DNA of 64,000 bases from Sipunculus nudus (GCA_026874595.1 CM049316.1:30239339-30303338); one strand, 5' to 3'; shown: positions 44,700 to 57,582, counted from the stretch's first letter. Numbers and translations are program-made. The notes: generated from the letters alone by a model not told the origin.

Positions 44700-47420
44700 C
44701 CATCAGACCGTTTTTAGCTCAGCTGATTGAAAGTCATCTGCGCAATAGCGATCACTCTTCGTCCGTCATCCGGCTGTCTGGCCGTCCGGACGTCTTGTCG
44801 TCCGTCCGTTAACAGGGCACAAATCGTAACCGCTGGACCTGGAATCTTCTAACTCAACAAATATCCTTGGAAATGTGAAAGTAAGTCTCTGTTACCCAAT
44901 TTTTTTTAGCTATGGGTCTCGTAAGTACCCCCCAGAATAATAAAAAATTTGATTCAAATGCTCAAATATTTGGATAACCACTACATTGATCCCCATGATT
45001 CTCTGCATGAATATTGATCATGGAGTGTTCCATCAGTTTCTGCAAACTGGTGACGTCACCTGTATTTTTTTTCAATTTTAACGATTTTTTTTTTCTCTAT
45101 TTTTGATATCTTCAAAGAAGCTGTCATCTGTTAACAGGGCACAAATCGTAACTGCTGGAACTGGAATGTTCTTATTTGACATCAAGGGAGGTCCATGAAA
45201 AGTCTCTGTGGAAACATGAAATTAGGTCTGTGTTACCCTTTTCATCCAAGCTATTGGGCTCGTAAGTACCCCTCAGAATAATTAAAAATTTGATACAAAA
45301 GGTCCAGTATCTGAATAACTAATGCATTGATCATCATGATTCTTTGCATGAATATTGATCATGGAGTGTTCCATAAGTTCCTGCAAACTGGTGGTGCCGC
45401 CTGTATTTTTTTCATTTTTTTACGAATTATTTTCTCTATTTTTGTTACCTTCAAAGAAACTGTCATCTATGATCAGGGCACAAACCGTAACTGCTGGACC
45501 TGGAATCTTCATACTAAAGTTCAAGGGAGGCCCATGAAAGGTCTCTGTTGAAACCTGAAATAAGGTCTCTGTTACCCATATCCTCCGAGCTATGGGGCTC
45601 GTATATACCCCCAGAATAATTAAAAATTTTATACAAAAGCTCCAGTTTCTGATCAACTAATGCATTGATCACCATGATTCTTTGCATGATTATTTATCAT
45701 GGACCTCTTCTTCAGTTTCTGCATACTGGTGGCGCCATCTCTAATTTTTCTAATTTTTATGGGGTTTTTTTCTCTATTTTTGAGACCTTCAAATAATGCT
45801 TTATCTGTTAACAGAGCACAATTCATCACTGTTTGACCTAGAATCTTCTTACTTATCATCTAAAGAGGTCCATGAAAAGTCTTTATGGAAATTTGATATT
45901 TTGTCTCCCATATCCTCTGAGCTATGTGGCTCATAAGGATAAGTAAAAAAAACTCTGCATTCGTTTTCGGAGAACTCATCTGAGACCCTTGAACTAATCT
46001 TTTCGAAACCCAGCATAGTTGTTTCCTCACCTATGTAGTTGTGGGTAGTAAAGACAGGTGGCACCACCTGCAATCCTTTATGGGCAATACGAATGGGTGT
46101 CTTTTTAGATAACAGCCCATATCTCAGGAGTGGTTCAATGTATTGGGCTGAAAATTTGTGTGACTATAGATCTTGGATCTCTCCATCTCGTAATTGCGAC
46201 TGGCGGCGCCACCTACAATACTTTTTGCGTAGCGTCCACCTGTGCATTTGCCATCTCTTTGTCTAAGTGGTTCTTTAATGTATCGGGTTGAAATTGTGCA
46301 TGTTCATAGATTCTCGACACCTCCATCTCGTAAACAAGACTGGTGGCGCCATCTGCAGTTGAATTTGCGTGGCGTCCACCCATATAATTGCTTTTGGTGA
46401 AAATTGCTCATATCTCAGGAGTGGTTCAAGGGATCGGTCTGATATTTGGCATGTCCATCCATCTTGGAAAATTTTCTTGTAAAACAGACAGGTGGTGCCT
46501 ACTACCTTCCTGTTTCAATAGAATAAATTAATGTTTTTTTCTTAGGAGTGATGTGCCGATATTGGCCAGAAATTGTGCATGTCCATATATCTTGGACTCC
46601 TCCATCTTGTACTCAAGACTGGTGGCGCCATCTGCAATTGTTTTCCTGTTGCATCCATCCGTACATTTGCTTTGGGTGAAAATTGCTCATATTGTAGGAG
46701 TGGTTCAAGGTATTGGTCTGAAATTTTGCTTGTCAATCCGTCTTGGAGAGTTTTCTCGTAAACCAGACAGTTGGCGCCAGATGTTTTTGTTGATTAATTT
46801 TTTGCACTTTTCTCCGAGTTTTAGTGGACTATATTCAGGAGTGGTGTGACATACCACTCAATTCATCTCTCACTTCATCCGTACCACTTTGATTTCGGCA
46901 GATACACGTTGCCGCTTGTTGACTGTTTTCTAGTTAATGATGTGTTACGAATACTCTAGGAATCTGAATAATAAATAATACACTGATGGCCATATTATTT
47001 AGCATGTATATTGATCATGGAGTGTTACATCAGTTCCTGTACACTGGTGGCACCACCTGTATTTTTTTATTTATTCTCTATTTATGAGAACTTCAAATGA
47101 AGTGGTCATCTGTTAACACAGCACAAACCGTAACCGCTGAACCTAGAATTTTCTAACTTGTCACCCAGGAAGGTCAATAAAAAGTCTTCATGGAAACCTG
47201 AAATTAGGTCTCTGTTTCCCTTATCCTTTGAGCTATTGGGCTCGTAAATATCCCCGAGAATAATTATAAAATTGATACAAAAGCTCCAGTATCTGAATAA
47301 CTAATGCCTTGATAGCCATGATTCTTTGGATACATATTGATCGTGGAGTGTTTCATCAGTTCCTACACACTGGTGGCACTACCTGTATTTTTTCCATTTT
47401 TTTCTATTTATGGGACCTTC
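44700..47420 (+). repeat. Diverged tandem repeats, ~340-bp and shorter units
   Basis: A ~340-bp unit starts near 44820 and recurs. TGATCATGGAGTGTTxCATxAG is at about 45015, 45357, 45695 (as ATCATGGACCTCTTCTTCAG), 47011 and 47340. ACAAATCGTAAC(C/T)GCTGGA is at about 44820 and 45135. Between 46000 and 46850 a shorter relative dominates, with CTCGTAAACAAGACTGGTGG and then CGCCATCTGCA. All copies carry GGTGGCGCCA(C/T)C or a variant. No open frame persists across units. This is intronic satellite-like DNA. Confidence 0.75.
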
Positions 47421-49959
47421 AAATGAAGTGGTCATATGTCAAAAAGCCCACTGTAACCCATTTCTAAGGACAGTTCACAAAATTCATGATTTTTTTGCAC
47501 TCTGGCAGTCATTTTGGTCATTGTTCAAAGTTTCTTGAATTCAGCTGAGCGTCATTGTCCATGGGCCACTAGTTAGTACATGGATTCAACGGACTCAACA
47601 AACGTGTTTAGAGGGGGCGCAACAGGCGCGTGCCCCCCAAAAATCTGTTCAACAAATTTTAGGGGCATCAAATTTCGTAAATTGTCAGGGCGTGACTAAA
47701 CCTTTTGCAAAATAAGCTCACAAAGTTGTATTTGTAAGGCCCAGGCCCTAGTTAGCCTCAATTTAGTAACAGTATATTGGATGACACCCTTTCGTAGATA
47801 TGATTGACCAAACAAAATCCTCATTGGAAGCTGCTGCTCATGCATAGGTCATGCCTAAATTAAGGGACTTGCACCGGCGAGGAATTCATAAAGGGCCCCA
47901 TTGAAATGTTTGAAAATGTAGAAGTCTCACTTAATTTTATTTTAGCATAGGAATTTCAAATGAGGCACAAGTAAGAGCTGGAAAAGGATTAAATCACGTG
48001 TTTTACGAAACGTAAAAAGGCCTATAAAGTTTCCAGAGGTTCCCGGGCCCGTCAGGAAATTCCTATGTGAAGAACACAAGAAAATATTTGAAAATGAGAA
48101 AATCTCTTTTGGCTTTTATGTTAACCTGCATTTATATAGCTGTCATCAGGACAACTCAGTTTTACAAAGGGGCCCGGCCAAATGCCTGTTAATGCGATCT
48201 TCACGGATTCATGCTGATTATAAACGATTAAGTGGAGAAACTTCTTTATTTTTTTTTTAAATTATCTGGGTGCTTTTTATGTGTGGGTGGGTGGGGGGGT
48301 CGCTTTCATTTTGTTTATTAATCCCGCGCTACCTTTATATGCATGCTATATATATCTTGTCGAATACAACTTATCAGGAACCCATATAGCTTCCTATTAT
48401 TGTGACAGACCAGGTATGGATGCGTTTGAGATGCACAATATCAAATATTCAAATTCATACGAGCAAATTTATTATTAAACTTTTTTTATCATACATGACG
48501 AATGTCCCCAGAAAGTAAAAAAGAAACTTTGGTAGTTCCTTCGATCTGTTTGGTGGAACATGATGCAAGCTGATATATGTAAACCGTGAGCTATTGTATA
48601 TAAAAAAGAAAACGGTTTTCAAAGGAATCACAGTAGTCATCGATACAGCTTCCACTGCTGATCTAACACCTGTCAAAGTATACTAAGTATGTAACTATGT
48701 GACGTCTCTGCACTCGCCTTGGTTGCGGCGGCACTGTTTTAACTATTTTAACCCCTTATTATGTTTCTGTAAGTATTTTTTTATTCTTCCAAATTTCAAT
48801 TGGTTTTGTCGTTATTGTGATAGTTTTTCTTGTTGATAGAACATATAGCATGAGAGGCACATACTGCAGTGTGGATAATCTCTTGTAGGTTGCTTGCCTT
48901 GTGATTAAAGGTATGCCTGCTGAGACCTGTACATCGTTCTGTTCAGTTTAGCATGGTGGAAAAAGTATATATATGAGAATATATACGTATCATGAAATAA
49001 GGATAACTATGAATCCATCTTTTACAGTCCATTCTTTAGTATACCGCTTCAATATGTAGATAGCCTTAGATTTTAACCGAATAGAAAGTTTATAACATGC
49101 GTAAAACTGAATGGATATTATAATGAAGAAAAAGGAGAGGGCCGGAAACCTTTTGTACCGCTATAAAAAAATTCTCTCGGAGGCCCTGCTTTAAGTCTCA
49201 TGCAGAGCGTCAACATATTATCACAAGAAAACTGAATAAAATATATCCTTTCTACTAAAACATCACTGATTTTTAATTAATCTTAATAATATGACCGAAT
49301 AGACACATTAGTGATTGTCACCCTTGACGCAAAGTAGGCCTAACTCTATGCATTAGTAAAATCCAGTAAAAATGTGGCTCTGCAATTTGAAACAACTCTC
49401 ATGCACAACAGAACAGCATTAGAAAAGCCTGGGCAAACAATGATTCACAAGTAGCTTACCTATTTTTGTCTGTATATGTATTGATTAAGGAGAATAGAAT
49501 GTTGAAAAACAAAATTACATACTTCACACAGTCTTAGAGAGGGTGTTTTTAGCGTCGTGCGTCGTTTGTACGTTAACCATAGCTATCTCAAAAACGGCAG
49601 GAGCTAGCATCACCAATTTTTTTGCAAATAATCAGTCATCTGAAAAACTCTATCGGGTTTTGTTTATTTTTTTTCTAACTGCATTTTCCTGGTAGATTTT
49701 ATGAGGGGAAAGCTAAAAAAAGCTTTAAAAAACCTTCTTCTCCGAATCTGTCCAGCCAATTTGTCCAGTATTTCACAGAAATGATCTCTGGAACAATTTC
49801 TTTCAAGTTTGTTTGAATGCTTCCAGTTCGGAGATTTTTTCCGAGTTGCAGGATGTGAACTTAGTCATCTGTCCAAAAAAGCATATTAAAATTTCAATCT
49901 CAAAAAAGGATGGAGCTATCATCACCAATTTTTATGTCAATGTTGGTCACATGAGTCAT
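47421..49959. other. Intronic DNA, mostly unrecognised
   Basis: Apart from the weak CTLD-like crumb at 48333-48413 and a purine-rich stretch GGGTGGGTGGGGGGGTCGC at 48285, nothing could be assigned. Confidence 0.45.
48333..48413 (+). pseudogene. Possible CTLD C-terminal crumb
   Basis: The frame LYACYIYLVEYNLSG, then THIASYYCDRPG, runs into a donor-like G/GTATGG at 48414 in phase 1. The spacing of the two cysteines, the THxxSYYC segment and the phase-1 donor resemble the end of the CTLD1 second-half exon. The WIGL and WxNW parts are missing. This could be chance. Confidence 0.22.
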
Positions 49960-51930
49960 ATCTGAAATTGAGGTATTGGTGGCGCCACCTGCATCGGCCT
50001 TTTTTTGTACGGGGTCATTATTGTCTTAGCTCACTGAGGGCTACAAAAAAAACTTCTTCTCTGGAACCATAAGGCCAAATTGTTCAATATCGCTCAGAAA
50101 TGATCCTAGGGTAGTGCTTTCTGAAGTTTATTTATTTATTTATTTATTAAAACATATTTATATAGGGTAGCCCGTTCAGACAAGATTGTCTGATCTGCCA
50201 CTGGGCCCTATTTGGATATACAGTTTATTCAATGTATAAAACATGTAAAATGCAATCAGAATTAATTAAAGTGAGACTCAAATAGTCTCTGTTCAGTGAA
50301 TTTTGGCTGAGTTATGGGAAGCTGAATTTAGTCATATGCCATAACAGCCCATATTAGCAAGATCTTCATCTCAAAAACCACTGGGCCAAATTGTTAAATC
50401 TTACACAATGATTATCCTCAGATAATTATAAAACAAGTTTGTTCAAATGGTTTTGGTTCAGTGCTTTTGGTTGAGTTAGGGGAAGCTGAACTTAGCCAGA
50501 TTGCTGTATCTTCCTATATGAGTTATAAACCTGCAAAACGTTTTTTGACTGACGCCACTGAAGCCAGTTTGTTTAATAATATCAAAAGAATAATCCCCAC
50601 AATAATTCTTATAATAATTGTCTTTAATGGTTCCACAAGAATGATTTTGGGCTGAATTATGGAGATTGAATTGAGTCATTTTACCATATATATTAGCTGT
50701 GTGATGCTGTTACATCTAGCCTGGCACCAGTTTATCAGCATCTATTACATCATGCCACTAGACAGTTAGATTTCAGGTTATCTTTGGTTAATATTGAAAT
50801 GAAGGTTTTTAAAAGCTTTAAAAAAAATGGAGTGATGATTTATTTTATTCATCATACCTAGCAACATTACAATCATGGATATTCAGCTCTCTGTGGCTAT
50901 ATAGAGACAACTGTACATGGATTATAAATTATTGTTATCTATATTAATTTAAATATAAATTAAATCAAAAATTTGCCATCAATAAGATGTATCTGTATTA
51001 TAATTTTGCATTTAGTATGCATCTTTAATAATTTTACATATTCCTGATTTCTTTTTTATAAACGAAAAAGTCAGCTGAAAAGCATTTTGTATTTGGAAAA
51101 TTTATTTCAAAGTTTTTTTAAGTAATGACCACTTTTGTGTACAGATGGCAGCACTTGGTTTACCATTGGCCGATTGACAGTGCCTTGATGTTGCCCATCA
51201 GCCCAGATGATGTCGACTCTATAAATAGTTTTGGCACAGTGCCAGGATTGGAAGAAGTGCAGCAAGGTATAGGTCAAGAGTTAACTCAGTACAGTATCTG
51301 CATTCTATTTACAGCTTTAGCAGACTGCTCACTGCATCAGATTTGGCACCAAAGTTCAGCCTGGATCTATTTATGGCTGTGGCAGACTGCGAATTGGGTC
51401 AGATAATGCAACAAGTCAAGAGTTCAATCAGTGCAGCCAGGTACAGGTCAAAAGTTCACTCATTCTAGCCAGGTGCAGGTCAAGAGTTCACTCAGTGCTG
51501 TAGCTCAATTGAGGCAGCCATTTGTCACAGTTCTCTCGGGGGCAACTGCCTTACTCACCTAAGCCTGGTCAGCCCAGTGCATCAAACTCAAGGAAGTATG
51601 ATGTATTGCCCTAATATTTTGTCCTGTCTGTGCTCTTTGGATGGCTTTCTTGTTTACAAGACAGGTGTCGCCACCTACATTGACTTTTGCACAGTTTATG
51701 CGCCTGCTTATTTCTACAGAGGAATTTGATACATCAGCCTGAAATCGGGCATATTTATACGTATCGAGTAGCTTTATCGTGTACAAGACTTGTGGCGCCA
51801 CCTACAATAATTTTTTGCACAGTGTATGTCCCTGCTGATTTCGAAGGAGGGGTTTAACATATCAGTCTGACATTTGGCATATGTATATTTCTCTTCGTTG
51901 TATATAAGACTGGTTGTGCCAGCTACAATC
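49960..51930 (+). repeat. Diverged tandem repeats with GGTGGCGCCACC core
   Basis: Units similar to those at 46.0-46.8 kb recur: GGTGGCGCCACCTGCA at 49979, GTGTCGCCACCTAC at 51665, GTGGCGCCACCTACAAT at 51791 and GTTGTGCCAGCTACAAT at 51914. A second short tandem (AGGTCA(A)(A)AGTTCACTCA) occurs at about 51270-51500. No gene is seen. Confidence 0.6.
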
Positions 51931-53307
51931 ATTTTTGTGTTGTGTGCACCCATCCCAGAATTTCAGCAGTGATGTTTGTGTAATTGTTTCTTGTTCAAAA
52001 TGTTTATTACTTGCATTGTTCATATACATGTTACACATGTTCTTGAAAAGTAATGGTCCAGCATCGAAGCATTATACGTGGTGTAATCCAATTGCACAGG
52101 TTCGCATTATGCCTGTAGGCCTTGTTACCTGGTTTATAGGCCAAGCCAAGCCAAAGAAAGTTTACGCTCTTCTAGCAGCTACAGGTTGCTGTGATCAAGA
52201 CCTCAGCCCTGTGCGCTCCTTAAGCAAGTTCTCCGAGCCAACAGACGCAATGCCACACCAAGCCAAGCAGAGAGCCGCAAAGGCCGCCACCGCCCTTCCC
52301 GAGTCGGTGATCTTTTTAGGAAAGCTACAGCATCCACAGCTGCAAAGCCTTATATTGATACAAAGCAGCAGGGGCCCAATTTATTGTGCCCGGGGGGGGG
52401 GGGGGCAATCATACACACAATTTCTCTCCCCCCCCCCCCCCCCCAACCCCATGCATAAATCCTGCGCATGCCCTTGCTCCTTTAATTGGTCATACCAACG
52501 GTCTGTTAGGTACATGGAGCGAATCCCTGATACATGTATTTGTATATAAGTACGCCACGCAGGCTTTGAAGGAGAGGGCGAGTTTTTCTCATTTGCATAT
52601 TATCAGGTCACGCTTTAGGTCAAGATTGTAGGATGACTGGATGACCCACATTTTCTTTTCGGTTAAATTCCGAGAGATATCCCATTTTGTTGACCAATCG
52701 GAAGTACGCCTGCAGTTCAGCTAGGTAGTGACAGGTGGCACTTACTGCTACCTTGTTTACTTGTATCAGTCGATAGGCATTTACATGCAGCCGTGTTTGG
52801 TATATCGAGTTTTTATACTAGTAATAAACAAGAGGCAGATTATTTAACCACTTTGTGGGTTGAGAACTTTTAATTAAATGCAAGTCAACTGTGGTCTATG
52901 ATGGCGGACCATAATAATGGAAAAAAAGTATATCATTTACGTTAACTCACCAGAGAAAACGAGATCAAACGAGCCAGTATCACTTTCATAGTAACTGTCG
53001 TCTGTTAAGCCGATTTCACACTGACGCTATTTACTTCTGTGACAAGGTTGCGATAGGAGCATACCGCATACATGTACGTAACACCGACGTTCCTTTACAT
53101 ATACATTAACTTTTTTTATGTGGGGAGAGGGGTATCGTAGACGTAAAATTTCTCACCGTAACATCAAAGGATCGCAAAAGAAAACTTTGCAAACGACCTT
53201 TGCTCAACGGAATACCTCGTTCAAGGAACACTGAGGTGACTCATAGGCCTGGGAGGCAAACTCTTTATTTTTTATACATGGTCAATAAAAATCATCTGGT
53301 TTTACAG
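51931..53307. other. Intronic DNA with poly-G and poly-C runs
   Basis: A run of about 14 G near 52391-52404 and a run of 16 C (52429-52444) could pair as a hairpin. A 211-codon ORF over 51914-52549 reads through the homopolymers and has no recognisable domain. It is not called. Confidence 0.5.
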
Positions 53308-53482
53308 ACAACTGTCCTTCACCCTACACTGAATGGACAGAAGGATCCGTCTCAGTTTGTCTCATGAATCTGGCAAGTCCGGGGTATTGGACAACAACTG
53401 AAAATGAGTGTCAAAAGCACAATGGCGTACTCTTCATGGTGAAGAACGAAACATATTTGAACATCCTGACAAACTTTACAAG
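53308..53482 (+). CDS. C-type lectin-like gene, CTLD2 first-half exon
   Basis: Acceptor TCTGGTTTTACAG, donor AG/GTAACC at 53483; in phase 1, out phase 2. It encodes NCPSPYTEW, SVSVCLMN, WTTTENECQKHNGVLFMV and KNETYLNILTNFTR. The N-terminal cysteine pair (NCP and VCL) is the hairpin seen in long-form CTLDs. NECQKHNGVLFMV is the helix and first framework cysteine followed by the GGxL strand. Its second half is at 54893, and the split codon AG/G joins in frame. The previous known exon is the mucin-like exon 8.7 kb upstream, with compatible phase if the 44651 donor is used. Unseen exons in between cannot be excluded. Confidence 0.88.
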
Positions 53483-53610
53483 GTAACCTGTTTTATATAT
53501 ATAATTTATATATACATTTATTATTATTATTATTATTTTTCCGTTCCCATTTATATAAATATAGTCCTTGACTAAGACTTGCACTCGGACTTGCCTACGT
53601 CACTGATATA

Positions 53611-53673
<63 letters not shown>

Positions 53674-54892
53674 CGTTATCTTGCGTTGTGACCGTTAAGA
53701 AACTGTGTCAGTAGATAACGTATTCATATGGTTAACACTTTAATCATGTTGCGCTGTGGCGGAGGGCTCGTACACGGTAAAAACATGTACGGTTGAGATG
53801 CGTCGTCGAGTTTGATTCTGTTTAAACCATTTAATATTATAAGTGTAATATAATTATACATTTTATGACATACGATTTTAATGAAAAATAAGGTTGCTTC
53901 ATTATACTTATTAGTGTTGTAATTATATAATTAATTATCATTCTACTTAAAAATAAATATTCTTTAAACGGGTGACAGGAACTAAATTACTTAGCAAGAA
54001 TCAACTGAAAAAAAACTACGTAAGTGGACGGCTCTTACAAAGTTAAAGCATATATGCAGTCGGGGGACGTGCTGTTTAAAATGGTTGATTGAGCATATAG
54101 GTAAATGTTAATCAGTACAGCAATAAATTATGAATTAGATCAAGTCCAAGCTGGGCGATGAGCGTGTCATCTGCTCAAAAGCCCGCGGTCGCCACGGCCA
54201 GTGATCGTGAACGGGGGCTCATCTGAAGAGCGAGACCAAAATAAGGTGGTCGTTGGTCGTTATAGCGGGGTGGTCGTGTTACCGAAGTTTTTTTATATGA
54301 TAATTTATTTAAGACAATTCTGGGACCAAGAAAAGTGGTCTTGTTAGCGGGGTAGTCGTGTTAACCACCTGTAATACACTAATATCACTATTACACCAAC
54401 TGGTTTTCTATAAAATGCACTTAAGAAGTACTAAGGCCGTTACGGATTTTACAATATAATTGCCTACAGAGAATCCTCAGTTACATTTATGGTGACGTAA
54501 TATTGCCCTAGTCTTTTTTTTTCATGCAAAATTTGCATTCATATATATATATACAAATATAATGTAATATGTCTCAAAAAACAAGCTGTTATGTCCTCTA
54601 ACTCAGATTACATGGGCCTGCAAAGACAAATTCATTCTATTTTATTACTTATGTGACAGATGTTGGATTGTAGTAATTCACCTGTTGTTATTGATGTTAT
54701 TTTCATTGAATTATATTAATGAGATCACAATATCAGGAATTTATTATGCAAAGCAGGAAAATTGGAACAAAACACAAAATATTGTGCAATGTTGAAAAGT
54801 AGTAAAGTAAGGCGGCTCTGATCCAAGAGAAGGGAGACCCAACTCGGGCCACACTCTTGACTAATTGCTTGTATTCATTTTTCTTAATCAAG
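53483..54892 (+). other. Intron inside CTLD2 (1410 bp)
   Basis: Phase 2. It has (AT)n arrays at about 53606-53671, beside a GACTTGCACTCGGACTTG motif that recurs in variant form near 58960. Around 54180-54365 there are GGTGGTCGT-type repeats similar to 61430-61520. Confidence 0.8.
53606..53671. repeat. (AT)n microsatellite
   Basis: About 32 AT units with one CA interruption. Confidence 0.95.
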
Positions 54893-55137
54893 GGGAAGAT
54901 TTTCTGCTGGTGATAAGTTTTGGATTGGCTTGAAAAGAGAACATTCAACATTAAAATTGGACTATATCTGGTCTGATGATACTTATATGACGTGGACAAA
55001 CTGGAATCCAGGATATCCAACAAGACGAGCAAAAAGGCAGGGAAGTTGTGTATTGTCGACAGGTTCCGGATTATGGGAAGACGATGCTTGTTACTACAGA
55101 AGACAGCTCCCCGCTGTTTGTCAGTATTTTCCAAACG
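54893..55137 (+). CDS. C-type lectin-like gene, CTLD2 second-half exon
   Basis: Acceptor TTTTTCTTAATCAAG, donor CG/GTACGT at 55138; in phase 2, out phase 1. It contains FWIGLKREH (WIGL motif), YIWSDDTYMTWTNWNPGYP (WxD and the NWxPGxP strand), GSCVLS (third framework cysteine), GLWEDDAC (WxDxxC, fourth) and LPAVCQYF (last cysteine). It is the most canonical CTLD in the window. The loop that would hold EPN or QPD reads GYPTRRAK, so the usual calcium/sugar motif is missing, while WED is close to the WND calcium motif. A basic TRRAKRQ stretch sits in this long loop and could be a protease-sensitive site (inference). Confidence 0.94.
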
Positions 55138-55207
55138 GTACGTAGACCGGCCCAGTCAGCATGCTTTACATTTGCTGTATCCTAACACCTAAAACTATGT
55201 GTGACAG

Positions 55208-55381
55208 GTATTGCCATCTGGTGGCAAATTACGTTACTTACTCATACTCGTCCGACCGTTACCATGGTACAGAAAGTCCCGACTCAGTTACGTTTATTGA
55301 GGCATGTAATTATGTTTTATTTTACAAAAATACCAGTGGTATATATTTCTTTCCGCCTGGGAGGTCTAAACGGCCAGTGAG
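55208..55381 (+). pseudogene. Possible decayed CTLD first-half exon
   Basis: Open from an acceptor-like GTGTGACAG to a donor-like AG/GTAAAA. The peptide has YCHLVANYV, then DSVTFIEACNYVLFYKN, similar in order to CMLLVNES...TFENASATC...LFFYND of CTLD3. It would leave in phase 2 like a first half. However, it enters in phase 2 while the upstream exon leaves in phase 1, and no second half follows before the linker exon at 56096. It is best read as a relic or skipped exon. Confidence 0.35.
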
Positions 55382-56095
55382 GTAAAAATGTTGATATTTT
55401 TGGACAGTGCTTATATTCTATTATCCAAGAGAGGTATTCGTGTGGATTTGTTTTAAAAGTAATTTGAAAATCTTCATTTATATAAAAACTTAAAGTTGCC
55501 GTTATGTTTTCACTTTTATAGGGTTTTAACTGTTTTAGATGGTCAAGTGTGGGATTGATTCCATGTCTTCAGATTCTGATCACAGGCTATTTCACGTATA
55601 AAGACCTTATACAGTTTTACAGTTAATGAAAATTATGTCAGCTCAAATTCAGACACATGTAATCATGAGGCCGGCTGAAAATACCTTTATTTATTATAGT
55701 TTTATTTTAGTAATGAAATGAAACATTGCTTTTCATAGCTATCAGGGTCAACATTGGGTCAAGATTAGTTTAAACTGTCAGAAGTCTACTCTCAGAATAC
55801 AGTTTGAGCAAAATCCTGCTTAGGATTAATTGTGATCGGACCAGCTTGAACCTGGTAATTTGCGGAACGTGAAACTGGCTATTGTATTTTTTTTTTGTGC
55901 TCAAACTGTAAATGGTTTGTTTACTTACATTTTGAAGGAATCGCCGTCAGTTATAAAGGTTCGTAGGAGTTTTAGTTTCTTTGAAGCTGAGGACGACAGA
56001 TTATATTATATATAATAATTTAAGACTTTTAAGTATATTATTTTATAAATAAATAAAACCCAGAGAATTATTCTCATCTTCTTCCTATATTACAG
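55382..56095 (+). other. Intronic DNA
   Basis: No repeat or ORF of note. It ends in the acceptor CCTATATTACAG. Confidence 0.6.
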
Positions 56096-56131
56096 GTGTG
56101 GTCAATATTGGAATACCCACGGCCCAACCCG
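56096..56131 (+). CDS. C-type lectin-like gene, 12-codon linker exon
   Basis: A 36-bp exon, phase 1 to phase 1, encoding GVVNIGIPTAQPG across its split codons. Acceptor CCTATATTACAG, donor CG/GTAGGT at 56132. It sits between CTLD2 and CTLD3, and its symmetric phase lets it be included or skipped without changing frame. The Thr/Pro content recalls the linker exon at 63320 (EVTTAEAPQPTTG). It is too short to call on its own; phase and position support it. Confidence 0.6.
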
Positions 56132-57380
56132 GTAGGTATAATCTTCAGTAATTCACAAAATATTCATAGTATAAAAGGGGCCTAATTACCTATGGAACAT
56201 GTTGTATGAACACGAAAAATAGCGTCTTCTCTATGAAATAAATTGGTACCTGTCAAAATTTTGCCTGAAACAGTTGGCTCACTCCTGTGCTGTACACGAC
56301 TGTTAAAACATAGGACCGGGTGTAATCAAAGGCCTCAGCATAGACACAGCGGGTAGGACTCTGTGCATCGCCTGGGCCACAACCCCTGTCAATCAATAGA
56401 TGCCCTTACCGACTTTGAAACAACAATGTAATACATGTTGCCGTTGACTGAAACATCGAATGATGCGGTGACTTAGGCCTGTGACCCGATACACGTTCTG
56501 CACTACCCGTGTAATGTTCGCTGAGGCCCCTGGTTCGATCGTACTAATCAGTTACAGGATCTACAATGAATTTACATTCGGCCCATGGACCGCAATGTCC
56601 ATCCAGCAAAGATATATCAGAGGACATGAAGGTTATTGTATGGACTAGTTTGGACACATCCTTGTTTGGGATCTGTCATCATGCTTGAAATCGGACCTTC
56701 GGTCACGCGGTCTTGTTATCGTAAAAAGACACACGTGGACTGTATTTACTAATACGCAAAACCATAATAAGCTATTTAACAGCTCAAAAGGGGCACTGAG
56801 ACAGTGTGCTTTGGCGTTTTTTTTCGGATATTATTATATAAAGCACAAGTGAACTGAAAGTGTGAAAGAATAGGCATAATATTGCTTCTGATTATGTCCC
56901 TTTAACCATGGCCTGATCATCCATGCTAGAGTGATTTATGTTTTTACGAAGTTCAGCCACGCAGATAGTGAAATATATAATAATGATCATTTATATTGTT
57001 AAGCTTAAGACCCATGATGATACAGGCTCTAAAACGCTGTTACATAACAAAAATATGATCATCTAACAATATACGTACTATGATGAGAATATAAGTCCAA
57101 TTGGCTGAAATATCACATTCAGAAGTTAAAAATATTAAATGAGACATCTATAGACATATATTACAATAACCTAATTCAGCTATCAAAGTTCCACTATTAT
57201 GTTCAAACATTTCACTATCAATATTTAAAATGTAGAAAAATGACTAGGCATAAAATAATTCCATGAACACCAGTATCTAATTAGTTTACTCTTAAATTCT
57301 GAAAGACTGGTGGCTTCCCTTTTAGAGTATCTTGAAGTTCATTCCACAGTTTCGGGCCAGCAACACTGAATGCACGATAT

Positions 57381-57457
<77 letters not shown>

Positions 57458-57532
57458 CGGGGTCTCGAAAGTAAAGGCTATTAATTGGCGAGATAGTCGA
57501 ACACTCAGCCTGTGCATCCCGACGGACACCGC

Positions 57533-57582
<50 letters not shown>

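Noticed and set aside
51914-52549. 211-codon plus-strand ORF
   Set aside because: It reads through the poly-G and poly-C runs, has no recognisable domain or splice context, and lies in an intron full of repeats.
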